Shown: positions 44,297 through 54,686, counted from the stretch's first letter. The stretch is 64,000 nucleotides of DNA from an uncultured Alphaproteobacteria bacterium (GCA_902521325.1 CABYRE010000003.1:26887-90886); one strand, 5' to 3'. Numbers and translations are program-made. Notes: generated from the letters alone by a model not told the origin.

Positions 44297-45536
44297 TTTT
44301 AGAAATTTCTACTTTTGATATTTGTTTTTTTGAGTGTGATAAAATTTTAAAATTAAAATAATTATCATTAAACGATTCTCCATACGATGGTATTTTTTTT
44401 GACATATCCAAAATGTATCCCGCTATAGTTGATGACTCTACCTCTGGAGGATCTAAATCAAAACTTTTGTATAGGTCTCTAATATTTTTTTCTCCATTGA
44501 TTATAATTTTTCCATAATTATTTTGTTTAAAATCATTTTCTGGAATATCAATTTCATCTACAATTTCCCCAACTATTTCTTCAATAATATCTTCTAAAGT
44601 AATTAATCCAAGTAATTCACCAAATTCATCTACAACAAAAGCTAGGTGCTCTTTTCTCTTTTTGAATTCAACCAATTGCTCTAATAGATTTGTGGTTTCA
44701 GGAATAAACCAAGGATTGGAAATTTTATCAAAAATAATTTCCTTTGACTCACTATGATTTCTTAAATCTATATTTAAAGTTCGTACATTTAATAAACCTA
44801 TAATATTTTCAGGGTTTTCTTTCCAAAATGGAATTCGAGTATACCTAGAATTATTAATTTTATTTATAATTTCACTTGTCTTTAAAGAAGAGTCAATTGA
44901 ATAAATATTTTTTCTATGCGTAAAAATCTCTTCGACCGTTATATCGTTTAATTGTAATATACTTTGTAGCATATCTTTTTCTTGTTCATAATCTGGGTTT
45001 GAAGTTTTATATAGATCTATAACACCCTTTAATTCTTCTTCTGATTGAAGATCTTTATCTTTAATGTCATTTTCTTTTCTTCTAAAAATTAATCTTACAA
45101 TAAGATTTATTACAAACACAAAAATAAACAAAATTTTGTTCAAATAGTAAATAATTGGAGAAATTAACAAAGCAGTTCTATTAGGTTTATTTATGGCATA
45201 AGTTTTAGGAAGAACTTCAGCAAATATAACAATGACAACAGTCATTATAAGGGTTGCATAAAAAATACCTTCTACCCCAAAAATATCATAGAAAAATGCT
45301 GTTGCTAAAGAAGATGCTAGAATATTAACTAGGTTATTTGATAATAGTAATGTTGATATTACATTGTCTTTCTTGTTTAGAAGCTCAAGTACATATCCAG
45401 CTCTTTTACTTCCCTTTTTTTTCTTATATAAAATTCTTGCTTTAGAAGTGGCAGTAATTGCAGTTTCAGATCCTGATAAAAAACCTGAAAGAATTACAAG
45501 AATTATTAGAAAAAATAGAAGAAAAATACTTGTCAT
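44289..45536 (-). CDS. HlyC/CorC family (CNNM/DUF21-CBS) ion transporter
   Basis: 415 residues. The DUF21 membrane domain (about 1-150; SGSETAITATSKARI) is followed by two CBS domains (about 195-320; VEEIFTHRKNIYSID, GLLNVRTLNI, LAFVVDEFGELLGLITLEDIIEEIVGEI) and a C-terminal CorC_HlyC domain (INGEKNIRDL to the end). Members export Mg2+ or Co2+. In alphaproteobacteria it commonly follows aroK-aroB, as here, with adjacent stop and start codons. Confidence 0.95.
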   Translation of the reverse strand: MTSIFLLFFLIILVILSGFLSGSETAITATSKARILYKKKKGSKRAGYVLELLNKKDNVISTLLLSNNLVNILASSLATAFFYDIFGVEGIFYATLIMTVVIVIFAEVLPKTYAINKPNRTALLISPIIYYLNKILFIFVFVINLIVRLIFRRKENDIKDKDLQSEEELKGVIDLYKTSNPDYEQEKDMLQSILQLNDITVEEIFTHRKNIYSIDSSLKTSEIINKINNSRYTRIPFWKENPENIIGLLNVRTLNIDLRNHSESKEIIFDKISNPWFIPETTNLLEQLVEFKKRKEHLAFVVDEFGELLGLITLEDIIEEIVGEIVDEIDIPENDFKQNNYGKIIINGEKNIRDLYKSFDLDPPEVESSTIAGYILDMSKKIPSYGESFNDNYFNFKILSHSKKQISKVEISKIN

Positions 45537-46604
45537 TTAAATATTTTGTAAAATTTTATAAACTTTATCTTTATCTAGTTTTTTATAAAATATTGAACTC
45601 CCAATTTTATTTATAAGCGAAAAGTTAATATTGTCTTTGAAATTTTTTTTATCTTTACTTATTATTCGTATTAGTTTTTTTTCTTTTATTACTTTATCAA
45701 AAATTTTAAATTCACATTTTTTAAAATGTATTATAATTCTATCAAGTTCAGTAGACGAAAGCAAACCGAGATAATTAGATATTTTTGCTTCAGTAATCAT
45801 TCCTATAGAAATTGCTTCTCCATGATTAAATTTTTTATAATTATAGTGACTTTCTATGGCGTGACCAATTGTATGTCCAAAATTTAACATTGCTCTAGAG
45901 TGACTATTTAATAAGGATTCTTTTTCATCTTTTCTTACGTAAAAAAGTTTAATCATTATAGATTTATAGATTGCTTTTTCCAAAATAGATTTATTTAAAT
46001 TAAGTAATTTATTTATGTTTTTTTCTAACCAACAAAAAAAAATATAATCATTAATTAAAGCATGTTTAATTATTTCTGCATATCCAGATTTAATTTCTTT
46101 TTTTGGTAAAGTATCTAAAACAGAAATATCGATTAATACTCCTCTTGGTTGGTAGAAAGTTCCAAGCAAATTTTTACCATAGGAAGTATTTATTCCATTT
46201 TTACCTCCAATAGAGCTATCTACTTGAGATAAAAGTGTAGTGGGTATCATATAAAAATTCAAACCTCTTAAAACAGTACTTGAGATAAAACCTGCTAAAT
46301 CACCTAATGTTCCACCCCCAATTGCAACAAGCACAGATTTTCTATTCACATTATTTTTAATTAATTTTTCAGAAAGGTCTTTGTAGCTATTAATTGTTTT
46401 TATTTTTTCTCCACAGTGAATAGTTATAATTTTTATATTTTTTTCTTTTCTAAAATTAAATTTATTTTTAATTTTGGCATCAATAATGCAAAACACTTTT
46501 TCATTTTTTTTTGCAATTTTTTTAACAAAAGTTGAAATATAATTTTTTTTTATTAATATTGAAGTATTAAGTTTTTTGTTCTTTATGAATAAATTAGTTT
46601 GCAT
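45537..46604 (-). CDS. aroB: 3-dehydroquinate synthase
   Basis: 355 residues. NAD-site VAIGGGTLGDLAGFISSTVLRG and the catalytic/zinc region SQVDSSIGGKNGIN, KSGYAEIIKHALI, RAMLNFGHTIGHAIE and NHGEAISIGM are all present. It cyclises DAHP to 3-dehydroquinate in the shikimate pathway. The start overlaps the aroK end by 11 bp, the usual aroK-aroB coupling. Confidence 0.97.
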   Translation of the reverse strand: MQTNLFIKNKKLNTSILIKKNYISTFVKKIAKKNEKVFCIIDAKIKNKFNFRKEKNIKIITIHCGEKIKTINSYKDLSEKLIKNNVNRKSVLVAIGGGTLGDLAGFISSTVLRGLNFYMIPTTLLSQVDSSIGGKNGINTSYGKNLLGTFYQPRGVLIDISVLDTLPKKEIKSGYAEIIKHALINDYIFFCWLEKNINKLLNLNKSILEKAIYKSIMIKLFYVRKDEKESLLNSHSRAMLNFGHTIGHAIESHYNYKKFNHGEAISIGMITEAKISNYLGLLSSTELDRIIIHFKKCEFKIFDKVIKEKKLIRIISKDKKNFKDNINFSLINKIGSSIFYKKLDKDKVYKILQNI

Positions 46605-47130
46605 AAATATTAAGTTGAGATTTTATTTGTTTCAGTGTTTGAAATTTATCACCATTGTTATTTATAATTAAATCAGCTTTTTCATAATATTTTTGCCTAT
46701 CTTTGAGGAGTTTTTGCATTATTTCACTTTTATTTAAATTGTTATTCAATAGGGGTCTTTTTTTTGAAAACTTTAATCTCTTTAGTAAATTGTTTAATGT
46801 AACTTGTAAATAAATTGAGTAAGAATTTTTCTTTATTATTTTTCTTATTTTTTTACTAATTATACTTCCACCACCTAAAGAAATGACACAATTATCGTTG
46901 GTTAATATTTCAATACAAACTTTTTCTTCAATATTTCTAAAATATAACTCTCCCTCTTCTCTAAAAATTTCACTTATTTTCTTTTTAGTCTTTAGTTCAA
47001 TTTCCTTGTCTATATCATAAAAATTTAAATTCAGATATTTACTCAAATCTTTACCAATTATGGACTTACCCGAGCCCATAAGACCCATGATACAAATATT
47101 TTTCTTATTTATTTCAGATAGATCCAACAT
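46594..47130 (-). CDS. aroK: Shikimate kinase
   Basis: 178 residues. P-loop GLMGSGKSIIGKDLS begins near residue 16; substrate-site IDKEIE, FRNIEEKV (Arg) and ISLGGGSIISKKIR follow, and RPLLNN holds the lid arginine. It phosphorylates shikimate. Lys and Asn enrichment is heavy but no key residue is missing. It is the first gene of the aroK-aroB-corC transcript and faces the 42-residue gene across a 100-bp spacer, the longest gap in the window. Confidence 0.95.
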   Translation of the reverse strand: MLDLSEINKKNICIMGLMGSGKSIIGKDLSKYLNLNFYDIDKEIELKTKKKISEIFREEGELYFRNIEEKVCIEILTNDNCVISLGGGSIISKKIRKIIKKNSYSIYLQVTLNNLLKRLKFSKKRPLLNNNLNKSEIMQKLLKDRQKYYEKADLIINNNGDKFQTLKQIKSQLNIYAN

Positions 47131-47150
47131 ATTCTAATTTTTTCTTATTA

Positions 47151-47177
47151 TTGACAAATTTTTTGTAGAAATAGAAA
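47151..47177 (+). promoter_or_regulatory. Candidate promoter for the 42-aa / 595-aa / accA transcript
   Basis: A perfect TTGACA (47151-47156) lies 15 bp before TAGAAA (47172-47177). The -10 is weak; an alternative is TATATT at 47203-47208. It lies in the 100-bp divergent spacer whose other contents I could not interpret. Confidence 0.28.
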
Positions 47178-47230
47178 AATACTTAAAAAAATGGTAAAAA
47201 TATATATTAGTCATTTTTTTAATATCATAT

Positions 47231-47359
47231 ATGAAAAATAGATACATTATATATTTTTTTATAATACTAACAATAATCGTTATCGTTGCCCTTTATATGA
47301 TTGATATTCCTTCACCTTCAGAAATTATAACAGAAAAATATAATCTAGAATTAAAATGA
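47231..47359 (+). CDS. 42-residue single-pass membrane peptide
   Basis: This reading frame is too short for common gene callers. ATG at 47231 gives 42 residues: MKNRYIIYFF start, one strongly hydrophobic helix (about 5-22), then LYMIDIPSPSEIITEKYNLE as an exposed tail. The stop TGA overlaps the ATG of the next gene (ATGA at 47356-47359), the same junction style as other real gene pairs here. I recall similar short helix-plus-proline tails (xIPxPxxxIEK) in alphaproteobacteria, without known function. It is probably the first gene of the operon that ends with accA. Confidence 0.6.
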   Translation: MKNRYIIYFFIILTIIVIVALYMIDIPSPSEIITEKYNLELK

Positions 47360-49143
47360 AAATCATATTTATTTTTTTCTTGATTTTCTTCTCAAATTAT
47401 ATTTTTGCAAATGAAGAGGATAATAATGCAGTAGAGGTAATTAATTTACATGAAAATAAAAGCCTCGATCAATTGGTTCTAGAAAATCTTAATGATAACA
47501 AACAAATTGAGGAAGAGGATGATAATTTAAATGAAGCTAACGAAATAGAAACTAAAGATAATGAGATTGAAGAAAATGAAACTACAAAAGTTGAGGTAAA
47601 TCAAATAGAAATTGCTGAAGAAAACTTTATTCATAAACAAAATATAAGTGATTTAAAAAATTATTTTAATAATTTTCAAAAAATCAATTCAAAAACTTTA
47701 CAAAAAGAAATAGTTCAAGTTTTAGAAAACCTTCAATTAAATATTGAAAATGAACGAGATAATGAAATATTTTTTCTAATTGTAAATTACTTAAAATCTA
47801 TTGGCCATATCAATAAATCATATGAATTAATTGAGAGATATGTACTGACTGATGATAAAAACTTAATATTCTATACTGAAGTTAAATTAAATTATCTTTT
47901 ATCAACTTTTCAATTAAATGAAGCTTGTAACTTAAATGAAGAATTAAATGTAAATGTAAAATTAAATTATTTCTATTTAGAAAAACTTGACATATTTTGT
48001 TTAATTTTAAATGATAATCAATCAGAAGCAAGATTATTAAATTCAATTTTAGTTGAAACTGAAACTAATTTAGATAATTATTATCAACACTTGTTCTCGC
48101 TTATAACCAGTTCTTCAAATGAAATTACATTTGAAAAAGAAATTAAAAATTTAAATTTAAATAAAGATTTAATTTTTTTATATAGTGCTATGACTAGGAT
48201 AGCTGAACTTCCTTTCTCAAGTGAATTTTATGAAATTGATAAAAAAAATTTATCTATTCCTATAATTTTAAACCAATCCTCTCCTATTGAATTGAGAATT
48301 AAAGCAGCGAATGAAAGTTTTCTTCAAAATTTGATTCCTGTTGATAGCCTTGGAGCATTATATATGTCAGCTGACTTCAATTCGGATCAATTAAATAACC
48401 CTGAAGAAACGATTGAAACACTCTCCAACAACAATGAATTAAGTATGGCTTTTTTATTTCAATTAGTAAATATTCAAATATTTCCAAAAGATAGATTAAA
48501 TTCCTTAATTCAATTTTGGGAATTTGCTAAAAAAAATAATTTGGAAGAAATTGCCTACAAATTATCAATTAACATGTTAGATTCTATTGATGCATCTTCA
48601 GAAAATATTATTTATGGACCTCAAATTGCATCAGCTTATATCTTTAATAGTAATTTTGATAATGCAGTATATTGGATAGATTTGTATGAAAACGCAATTG
48701 AAGTGGATTCAAAAAGTATTTACGCAAGAATTTTATTGGATTTGTATTCGTCAAGTGATTTAAATTCCTTCATTAATTCGATAAATCTAACTTTAAATAA
48801 TAGTAATTATCAAGATAATGATAATTATGAATTGTTGTACGTATTAAAAGCTGTAATGGATTTAGATATAAATTCTAGTACTAACATAAACTTAAATAAA
48901 ATTTTTGATGATAGATCAATGCCATCAATTTTTCTACTTAATGAAATCAATAATAGTATTGTTAAAAGTGTTGATGAAAAATTCCTTTTTTATTCTTTAA
49001 TTTCTTTAAATGACAAAGAATGGAAAAATATACACCCAGAACACCTAAGGCTTATATTAAATGGATATCTGCAATATAAAGATGGAGCACTTTTTAGAAA
49101 CATAGTTTTAGAGTTATTTAAAAACTATAATTTTATAATATGA
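47356..49143 (+). CDS. Large exported helical-repeat protein, unknown function
   Basis: 595 residues. Signal peptide KIIFIFFLIFFSNYIFA-NEE, then an acidic, low-complexity stretch (about 20-85, rich in Glu, Asn and Asp), then a long alpha-solenoid of TPR-like helices to the C terminus (for example IFFLIVNYLKSIGHINKSYELIERY and YIFNSNFDNAVYWIDLYENA). No catalytic motif is visible. The position before accA recurs in some alphaproteobacteria as I remember, but I do not recognise a named family. It would sit in the periplasm and could scaffold an envelope process. It overlaps accA by 4 bp (ATGA). Confidence 0.75.
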   Translation: MKIIFIFFLIFFSNYIFANEEDNNAVEVINLHENKSLDQLVLENLNDNKQIEEEDDNLNEANEIETKDNEIEENETTKVEVNQIEIAEENFIHKQNISDLKNYFNNFQKINSKTLQKEIVQVLENLQLNIENERDNEIFFLIVNYLKSIGHINKSYELIERYVLTDDKNLIFYTEVKLNYLLSTFQLNEACNLNEELNVNVKLNYFYLEKLDIFCLILNDNQSEARLLNSILVETETNLDNYYQHLFSLITSSSNEITFEKEIKNLNLNKDLIFLYSAMTRIAELPFSSEFYEIDKKNLSIPIILNQSSPIELRIKAANESFLQNLIPVDSLGALYMSADFNSDQLNNPEETIETLSNNNELSMAFLFQLVNIQIFPKDRLNSLIQFWEFAKKNNLEEIAYKLSINMLDSIDASSENIIYGPQIASAYIFNSNFDNAVYWIDLYENAIEVDSKSIYARILLDLYSSSDLNSFINSINLTLNNSNYQDNDNYELLYVLKAVMDLDINSSTNINLNKIFDDRSMPSIFLLNEINNSIVKSVDEKFLFYSLISLNDKEWKNIHPEHLRLILNGYLQYKDGALFRNIVLELFKNYNFII

Positions 49144-50078
49144 TAAAATATTTTGAATTTGAAAATGAAATAGAAAAAATTGAAACAATATTAGGCCAAT
49201 TAAATAATAATCAAGAATTAAATATAGATAAAATTAAGAAATTAAATAATGAAAAAGAGGAATTATATAAAAAAATTTATTCAAATTTAGACCCATGGCA
49301 AAAAGTTCAAATTTCAAGACATGGTGAAAGACCTCACACTTTAGATTATATTGAAAATATTTTTACAGATATTGTTTTTTTGCATGGAGATAAAAAATAC
49401 GCTGATGATAATGCAATTGTTGGAGGATTAGCAAAAATTAACAATAATTCTATTTTTTTTATTGGAACAGAAAAAGGTAATACAATGGAAACAAGAATTA
49501 AACATAACTTTGGAATGGCTAAACCAGAGGGATACAGAAAAGTTCAAAGATTAATAAAATTAGCTGAAAAATTTAAATTACCACTAATATCATTTGTTGA
49601 TACTGCTGGAGCATTTCCAGGAAAAGATGCAGAAGAAAGAGGTCAATCAGAATCTATAGCATCATCAATAATGCATTTTTTGAATGCTAAAATTCCTACT
49701 GTATCAATCATTATTGGAGAAGGGGGATCTGGAGGAGCAATAGGAATAGCTACTTCTGATAGAGTTTTAATGTTAGAGCATTCAATATATTCTGTTATCT
49801 CACCAGAAGGTTGTGCATCGATATTATGGAGAAATACTAAATTTTCTCAAGTAGCAGCAAAAACATTAAAATTAACATCTTATGACTGTAAAAAATTTAA
49901 AATTATAGATGATATAATACCAGAACCATATGGAGGAGCACATAGACATCCTCTTAAACAAGCAGAAACATTAAAAAATAAAATTATTAATTTAATTGAT
50001 GAATTAAAAAAAATCTCAATCAACAAATTAGTTGCGATCAGAAAAGAGAAATATTTAAATATTACTTCAGATATTTAA
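49140..50078 (+). CDS. accA: Acetyl-CoA carboxylase carboxyltransferase subunit alpha
   Basis: 312 residues. [41 protein letters not shown] and [20 protein letters not shown] form the carboxyl-CoA site, followed by [18 protein letters not shown]. AccA pairs with AccD to carboxylate acetyl-CoA for fatty-acid synthesis; accD is not in this window. The ATG overlaps the previous gene by 4 bp and the stop shares TTAA with secA. Confidence 0.97.
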   Translation: MIKYFEFENEIEKIETILGQLNNNQELNIDKIKKLNNEKEELYKKIYSNLDPWQKVQISRHGERPHTLDYIENIFTDIVFLHGDKKYADDNAIVGGLAKINNNSIFFIGTEKGNTMETRIKHNFGMAKPEGYRKVQRLIKLAEKFKLPLISFVDTAGAFPGKDAEERGQSESIASSIMHFLNAKIPTVSIIIGEGGSGGAIGIATSDRVLMLEHSIYSVISPEGCASILWRNTKFSQVAAKTLKLTSYDCKKFKIIDDIIPEPYGGAHRHPLKQAETLKNKIINLIDELKKISINKLVAIRKEKYLNITSDI

Positions 50079-52603
50079 CTTCCGTGGCATTGTTTATATT
50101 TTTTTCCTGAACCACATGGACAAGGTTCATTCCTACCTATTTTTTTTGTTATAACTCTTCTTGGTTCTGATATTTGATTATCGCTACGGTTTTTATTATT
50201 ATTAATATTATTATCACTGACTAATTTAATATTAAATAAAGTTTTTAAAACTCTTTCATTTTGGTTTGATAGCATTTCATCAAAATAATCAAAAGATTCT
50301 TTTTTATACTCATAAAAAGGATCCTTGCCTCCCATAGCTCTTAAATTTACACTTCCTCGCAAAGAATCCATTGCTGCTAAATGGTCTCTCCAATCCTTAT
50401 CTATTTGAAATAACATTACTCTTTTTTCAGCAAACCTAAGTAACTCAACCGAATATTGATATTGTTTTTCTTTATATTTTTGGTTTATCTGATCTAATAC
50501 CCTTTTCTTAACTTCCTCTTCATCGACTCCATCTTCTTCAAACCACTTTAGGACTGGAATATTTATACTAAATATTTCTTTAATTTTTTCTTTTAATAAA
50601 TTTCCATCCCATTCATGTGAATATTTTTTTGGAGGAATAGTAACTTCAATTAAATTATTTACATAATCCACAATCATATCATCAATAATTTTTGATTGAT
50701 CGTTAGTATTTAGAATTTCTCTTCTATTTTGGTAAATGATTTTTCTTTGATCATTCAAAATATCATCAAATTTTAAAATTTGTTTTCTCATATCAAAATT
50801 ATGACTCTCAACTTTTTGCTGAGCTCTTTCAAGAGATTTGGTAATCATAGAATGCGTAATTACTTCACCATCTTTAAGTCCCAATTTTGATAAAACATTT
50901 TCAAGAGTTTTTGATCCAAAAATTCTCATAAGATCATCTTCTAACGATAGAAAAAAAATAGTTTCGCCTATATCTCCTTGTCTTCCTGATCTACCTCTTA
51001 ACTGATTATCTATTCTTCTGCTTTCATGTCTTTCTGTACCAATTACTAGTAAACCACCAGCATCAATTGCTTCTTTTTTTAAGTTATCATTGCCATTACC
51101 TAATTTTATATCTGTTCCTCTACCAGCCATATTAGTTGAAATAGTTATATTTCCAGGCATACCTGCTTCCTCAATAATTTTGGCCTCACTCATGTGGTTT
51201 TTGGCATTTAAAATATTGTGTTTTAGATTTTCTTTCTTTAACAAATCTGAAATTTTGATAGAATTTTCTACTGATGTAGTACCAATTAGAATTGGTTGGT
51301 TACTATTATTTCTTGATTTAACAAGGTCTAATACTGCATTATACTTTTCTCTTTTAGTCATATAAATTTGATCATTTTTATCAAAACGATTTACTTTGAT
51401 ATTAGGTGGAATTTCTACAACCTCTAAATCATATATACTTTCAAATTCTTTTGCTTCAGTTGTTGCGGTTCCTGTCATTCCACTTAGACGATTATAAGTC
51501 CTAAAAAAATTTTGATATGTTACAGAAGCAATTGTTTGATTTTCTTTCTGTATTACTAAGTTTTCTTTTGCTTCTATAGCTTGATGTAATCCGTCGCCAT
51601 ATCTTCTACCTTCCATGGCTCTACCAGTTAATTCATCAATAATGACTACATTTCTATCCTTAATTATGTAATCTTTATCTTTTATAAATAAATGATGCGC
51701 TCTAAGAGCTTGTATAATATTATGGTTTAAAACCATATTTCCTAGATCTTGTAGAGTGCCTTCTTTAATGATTCCATTTTCTTTCAATAATTTTTCACAT
51801 AATTCCATTCCTTCTGTTGTAAGTAATATACTTTTACTTTCTTCATTAATTTCAAAATCATTTTTTCTTAGTATTTTAATTATCTTATCAATTTTAGGAA
51901 ATAAATCAGTATTAGAATTTGATTCTGCAGAAATTACAAGAGGTGTTCTAGCCTCATCTATTAAAATACTATCTACTTCATCTACTATTGCAAATGCATT
52001 TTTTTTAAAACATAATTTATTATAATCGGTTTTAAGATTGTCTCTTAAATAATCAAATCCTATTTCATTATTGGTTGCATACACAACATCTGCATCATAC
52101 TGATTAGATCTTTCTTCATGACTTGTTTCTGAAGTAACACATCCAACACTAAGACCAAGAAAATTGTATATTTGACCCATCCATTCCGCATCTCTTTTTG
52201 CTAGATAATCATTAACTGTAATAATATGTACGGATAAGTTTTCTATAGTATTTGCATAAGCAGCTAGAGTAGCAACTAAAGTTTTTCCTTCTCCTGTTTT
52301 CATTTCAGCTATCTTATTTTCATATAAAACCATACCACCAATTATTTGAACATCGTAGTGTCTCATATTTAATGTTCTTTTTGATGTTTCTCTAACTACT
52401 GCAAATATTTCTGGTAATAATTTATATATTGATCCAGTTTTATTAAATTCATTTTTAAAGTGATTAGTTTTATTTTTTAATTCTTGATCAGAAAGTGTAG
52501 AAATCTCTTCCTCTAGTTTATTTACTTTCTCAACAAAACTTCCATATTTTTTAAGTGAATTAGATTTTATAGAACCAAATAATTTATTAACGATATTAAT
52601 CAT
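50075..52603 (-). CDS. secA: Preprotein translocase ATPase SecA
   Basis: 842 residues. NBD1 has [16 protein letters not shown] (Walker A) and [16 protein letters not shown] (DEAD-like Walker B); the preprotein cross-linking domain follows, then NBD2 ([33 protein letters not shown]). The C terminus carries the zinc-binding SEC-C motif [19 protein letters not shown], which binds SecB and phospholipid. It powers protein export through SecYEG. It is a single-gene unit divergent from argJ. Confidence 0.98.
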   Translation of the reverse strand: MINIVNKLFGSIKSNSLKKYGSFVEKVNKLEEEISTLSDQELKNKTNHFKNEFNKTGSIYKLLPEIFAVVRETSKRTLNMRHYDVQIIGGMVLYENKIAEMKTGEGKTLVATLAAYANTIENLSVHIITVNDYLAKRDAEWMGQIYNFLGLSVGCVTSETSHEERSNQYDADVVYATNNEIGFDYLRDNLKTDYNKLCFKKNAFAIVDEVDSILIDEARTPLVISAESNSNTDLFPKIDKIIKILRKNDFEINEESKSILLTTEGMELCEKLLKENGIIKEGTLQDLGNMVLNHNIIQALRAHHLFIKDKDYIIKDRNVVIIDELTGRAMEGRRYGDGLHQAIEAKENLVIQKENQTIASVTYQNFFRTYNRLSGMTGTATTEAKEFESIYDLEVVEIPPNIKVNRFDKNDQIYMTKREKYNAVLDLVKSRNNSNQPILIGTTSVENSIKISDLLKKENLKHNILNAKNHMSEAKIIEEAGMPGNITISTNMAGRGTDIKLGNGNDNLKKEAIDAGGLLVIGTERHESRRIDNQLRGRSGRQGDIGETIFFLSLEDDLMRIFGSKTLENVLSKLGLKDGEVITHSMITKSLERAQQKVESHNFDMRKQILKFDDILNDQRKIIYQNRREILNTNDQSKIIDDMIVDYVNNLIEVTIPPKKYSHEWDGNLLKEKIKEIFSINIPVLKWFEEDGVDEEEVKKRVLDQINQKYKEKQYQYSVELLRFAEKRVMLFQIDKDWRDHLAAMDSLRGSVNLRAMGGKDPFYEYKKESFDYFDEMLSNQNERVLKTLFNIKLVSDNNINNNKNRSDNQISEPRRVITKKIGRNEPCPCGSGKKYKQCHGS

Positions 52604-52661
52604 GTTATGATAAATGGCAGTTAATATATGAAAAATATTTCTTCTACAAAGGAATTTAGGC

Positions 52662-52667
52662 TAAAAT
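52662..52667 (+). promoter_or_regulatory. -10 element of argJ
   Basis: TAAAAT lies in the string TAAAATACGGT, identical over 11 bases to the one before the TSUP gene. The -35 is poor (TTCTTC at 52639). The predicted start of transcription is about six bases from the ATG at 52680. Confidence 0.3.
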
Positions 52668-52679
52668 ACGGTCAATAAA

Positions 52680-53879
52680 ATGATTTCAATATTTAAACCA
52701 AAAAAAATCCAAGATTTTAATCCAAGTGGCCTTAATATCTTTACTTTTAATGCCGGATTTAAAAAAAGAGACAAAGATCTTTTATTAATAATTTTTGATA
52801 AAATAATCAATGTCTGTTGTGTCTATTCAAAAACATCAACACCTTCAGCTCCTATAATTTGGGATAAAAGAAATAATAAAGGAAAAGTTAAAGCGTTAGT
52901 TGTGAATGCTGGTAATGCGAATGCCCATACTGGTAAAGATGGTCTTAAAATTATAGATAAGTATGTATCAGTGTTAACAAAAAAAATTGAATGTAAGCCT
53001 CAGGAAGTATTAGTATCATCTACTGGAGTAATTGGTGAAAAATTTAATCCTAATTTAATCATAAATAAAATTGAAAAAATAAATTCCAAAAATAAAAATA
53101 GTTTACTAGAGAGTGCTAAGGCAATTATGACAACAGATACATTCCCTAAGATATCGATTAAAAATATTAACTTAGATAACCAATCATTTAAAATATATGG
53201 AATAGCAAAAGGATCAGGAATGATACAACCAAATATGGGGACAATGTTAGTTTATATTTTTATAGAATGTGAAGTTTCAAAACAATTAATGTTCAGACTA
53301 CTTAAAAATAACTTAGACAATACATTTAATTCAATAACTGTTGATAGTGATACATCAACAAGTGATACTTTAATGATGTTCTCTGTTGCTAATAAAAATA
53401 TAAATCTAAATAAAAAAAATTTTAAAATATTAAATCATAAAATATATGAATTAATGCACGATCTATCTCTTAAAGTAATTAAAGATGGTGAAGGTGTTTC
53501 TAAGCTAATAAGAGTTAATGTTTTGAATGCAAGATCAAAAAATCAAGCAAAAAAAATTGCATTTAGTATTGCTAATTCTCCTTTGGTTAAAACAGCTGTA
53601 GCCGGTGAAGATGCAAATTGGGGTAGAGTAATAATGGCAATTGGTAAAACTGAAGAAAAAATCAATCAAAATAAAATTAAAGTTTTGTTTGGAAACAACG
53701 TTGTATGCGAAAATGGTTCTATTAGTAAAAAAATAAATATTAGAAAACTCAATAATTATATGAAAAATAAAACTATAGAAATCAATGTAATATTAAACCT
53801 GGGTAAGTATTTTCACACGGTTCATGGAAATGATCTTAACTTTGAATATTTAAAAATTAATGCTGATTACAGATCGTAA
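52680..53879 (+). CDS. argJ: Ornithine acetyltransferase / N-acetylglutamate synthase
   Basis: 399 residues. The autoprocessing site is KGSGMIQPNMGTML, with nucleophile T188; the residue before it is Gly instead of the usual Ala. GNANAHTGKDG, SSTGVIGEKF, VDSDTSTSDTLMMF and VAGEDANWGRVIMAIGK are further hallmarks. The proenzyme cleaves itself into alpha and beta chains and recycles the acetyl group in arginine synthesis. It ends 2 bp from the convergent methyltransferase stop. Confidence 0.96.
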   Translation: MISIFKPKKIQDFNPSGLNIFTFNAGFKKRDKDLLLIIFDKIINVCCVYSKTSTPSAPIIWDKRNNKGKVKALVVNAGNANAHTGKDGLKIIDKYVSVLTKKIECKPQEVLVSSTGVIGEKFNPNLIINKIEKINSKNKNSLLESAKAIMTTDTFPKISIKNINLDNQSFKIYGIAKGSGMIQPNMGTMLVYIFIECEVSKQLMFRLLKNNLDNTFNSITVDSDTSTSDTLMMFSVANKNINLNKKNFKILNHKIYELMHDLSLKVIKDGEGVSKLIRVNVLNARSKNQAKKIAFSIANSPLVKTAVAGEDANWGRVIMAIGKTEEKINQNKIKVLFGNNVVCENGSISKKINIRKLNNYMKNKTIEINVILNLGKYFHTVHGNDLNFEYLKINADYRS

Positions 53880-53881
53880 TT

Positions 53882-54658
53882 TTATTTTTTCCAAGCACAA
53901 ATTGTATTAAAATTTATATCAAGATTAAAATTATCTTTATAATATTTTTTTTTGAATTGTTTCTCTAAAATAATAAAGTATTTCTTATTTTCAAAATTAG
54001 TTTTTTTATCCTTACCTGCATAGGTCAAGTTCAAAAATCTTACATCATCAAGTAGTTTTTTAAAAACTGAATATTCAATAGTAAAGTTATTATTATTTAT
54101 TAAAGGTGCATCAAAGTTATGCATTTTAAGTAGTTTAAAAATATCATTTGTATCTAAAATTGGATTAACTCTTTGATACATACCTCCGTATAAAATATTG
54201 TCAGTTTCATACATTGAATTTATAAGTTGGTATACATTTACAGCACTTGGAATCGTTGCTATAAAAAACCCATTGGAATTTAAACTTTGAAAGATATTTT
54301 TTATCAATTTCTCAAAATTGGATGTTAGTTGACAAAAAAAATTACTATAAATTAAATCAAATTTTTTATCTTTAATTTGTATATCGTCCAAATCAATTTC
54401 TATTAATTGTCGATCTGTCTTTTTAATAAAAAATGATAAATCAATATCAGCACTTGTTATTGAACAAGCAGGAAATCTTTCTTTCAGATAATTAATAATT
54501 AATTTATCATTAATCCCAAGTTCTAAAATATTATTAAAAGGAACTTTCAAAATATCTAGGGAATCAATTATATTTTTACTTATTTCATTATAAATAAAGT
54601 TTTCTCCATATCTTCTATCTTTAGATCTTAATAGTTTAAGATATTTTTTGTTTATCAT
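53882..54658 (-). CDS. SAM-dependent methyltransferase-fold protein (NDUFAF5/BioC-like)
   Basis: 258 residues. An N-terminal KLLRSKDRRYGENFIYNEIS resembles the R-x-R-A start of NDUFAF5-type proteins, followed by a degenerate motif I (NILELGINDKLIINYL), TSADID for the ribose-binding acid, and FDLIYSNFFCQLTSNFEKLI as motif IV. NDUFAF5 hydroxylates an arginine of complex I in mitochondria, and alphaproteobacterial homologues near secA/argJ are known to me only as annotations. The loss of the G-x-G-x-G pattern leaves SAM binding open to doubt. Confidence 0.75.
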   Translation of the reverse strand: MINKKYLKLLRSKDRRYGENFIYNEISKNIIDSLDILKVPFNNILELGINDKLIINYLKERFPACSITSADIDLSFFIKKTDRQLIEIDLDDIQIKDKKFDLIYSNFFCQLTSNFEKLIKNIFQSLNSNGFFIATIPSAVNVYQLINSMYETDNILYGGMYQRVNPILDTNDIFKLLKMHNFDAPLINNNNFTIEYSVFKKLLDDVRFLNLTYAGKDKKTNFENKKYFIILEKQFKKKYYKDNFNLDINFNTICAWKK

Positions 54659-54686
54659 TTTTTTTATTAAAGTATAAAAAGTAATT

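Noticed and set aside
47131..47230. Possible small RNA or riboswitch in the largest spacer (100 bp)
   Set aside because: AT-rich without stable stems or any known aptamer core; only promoter-like elements seen.
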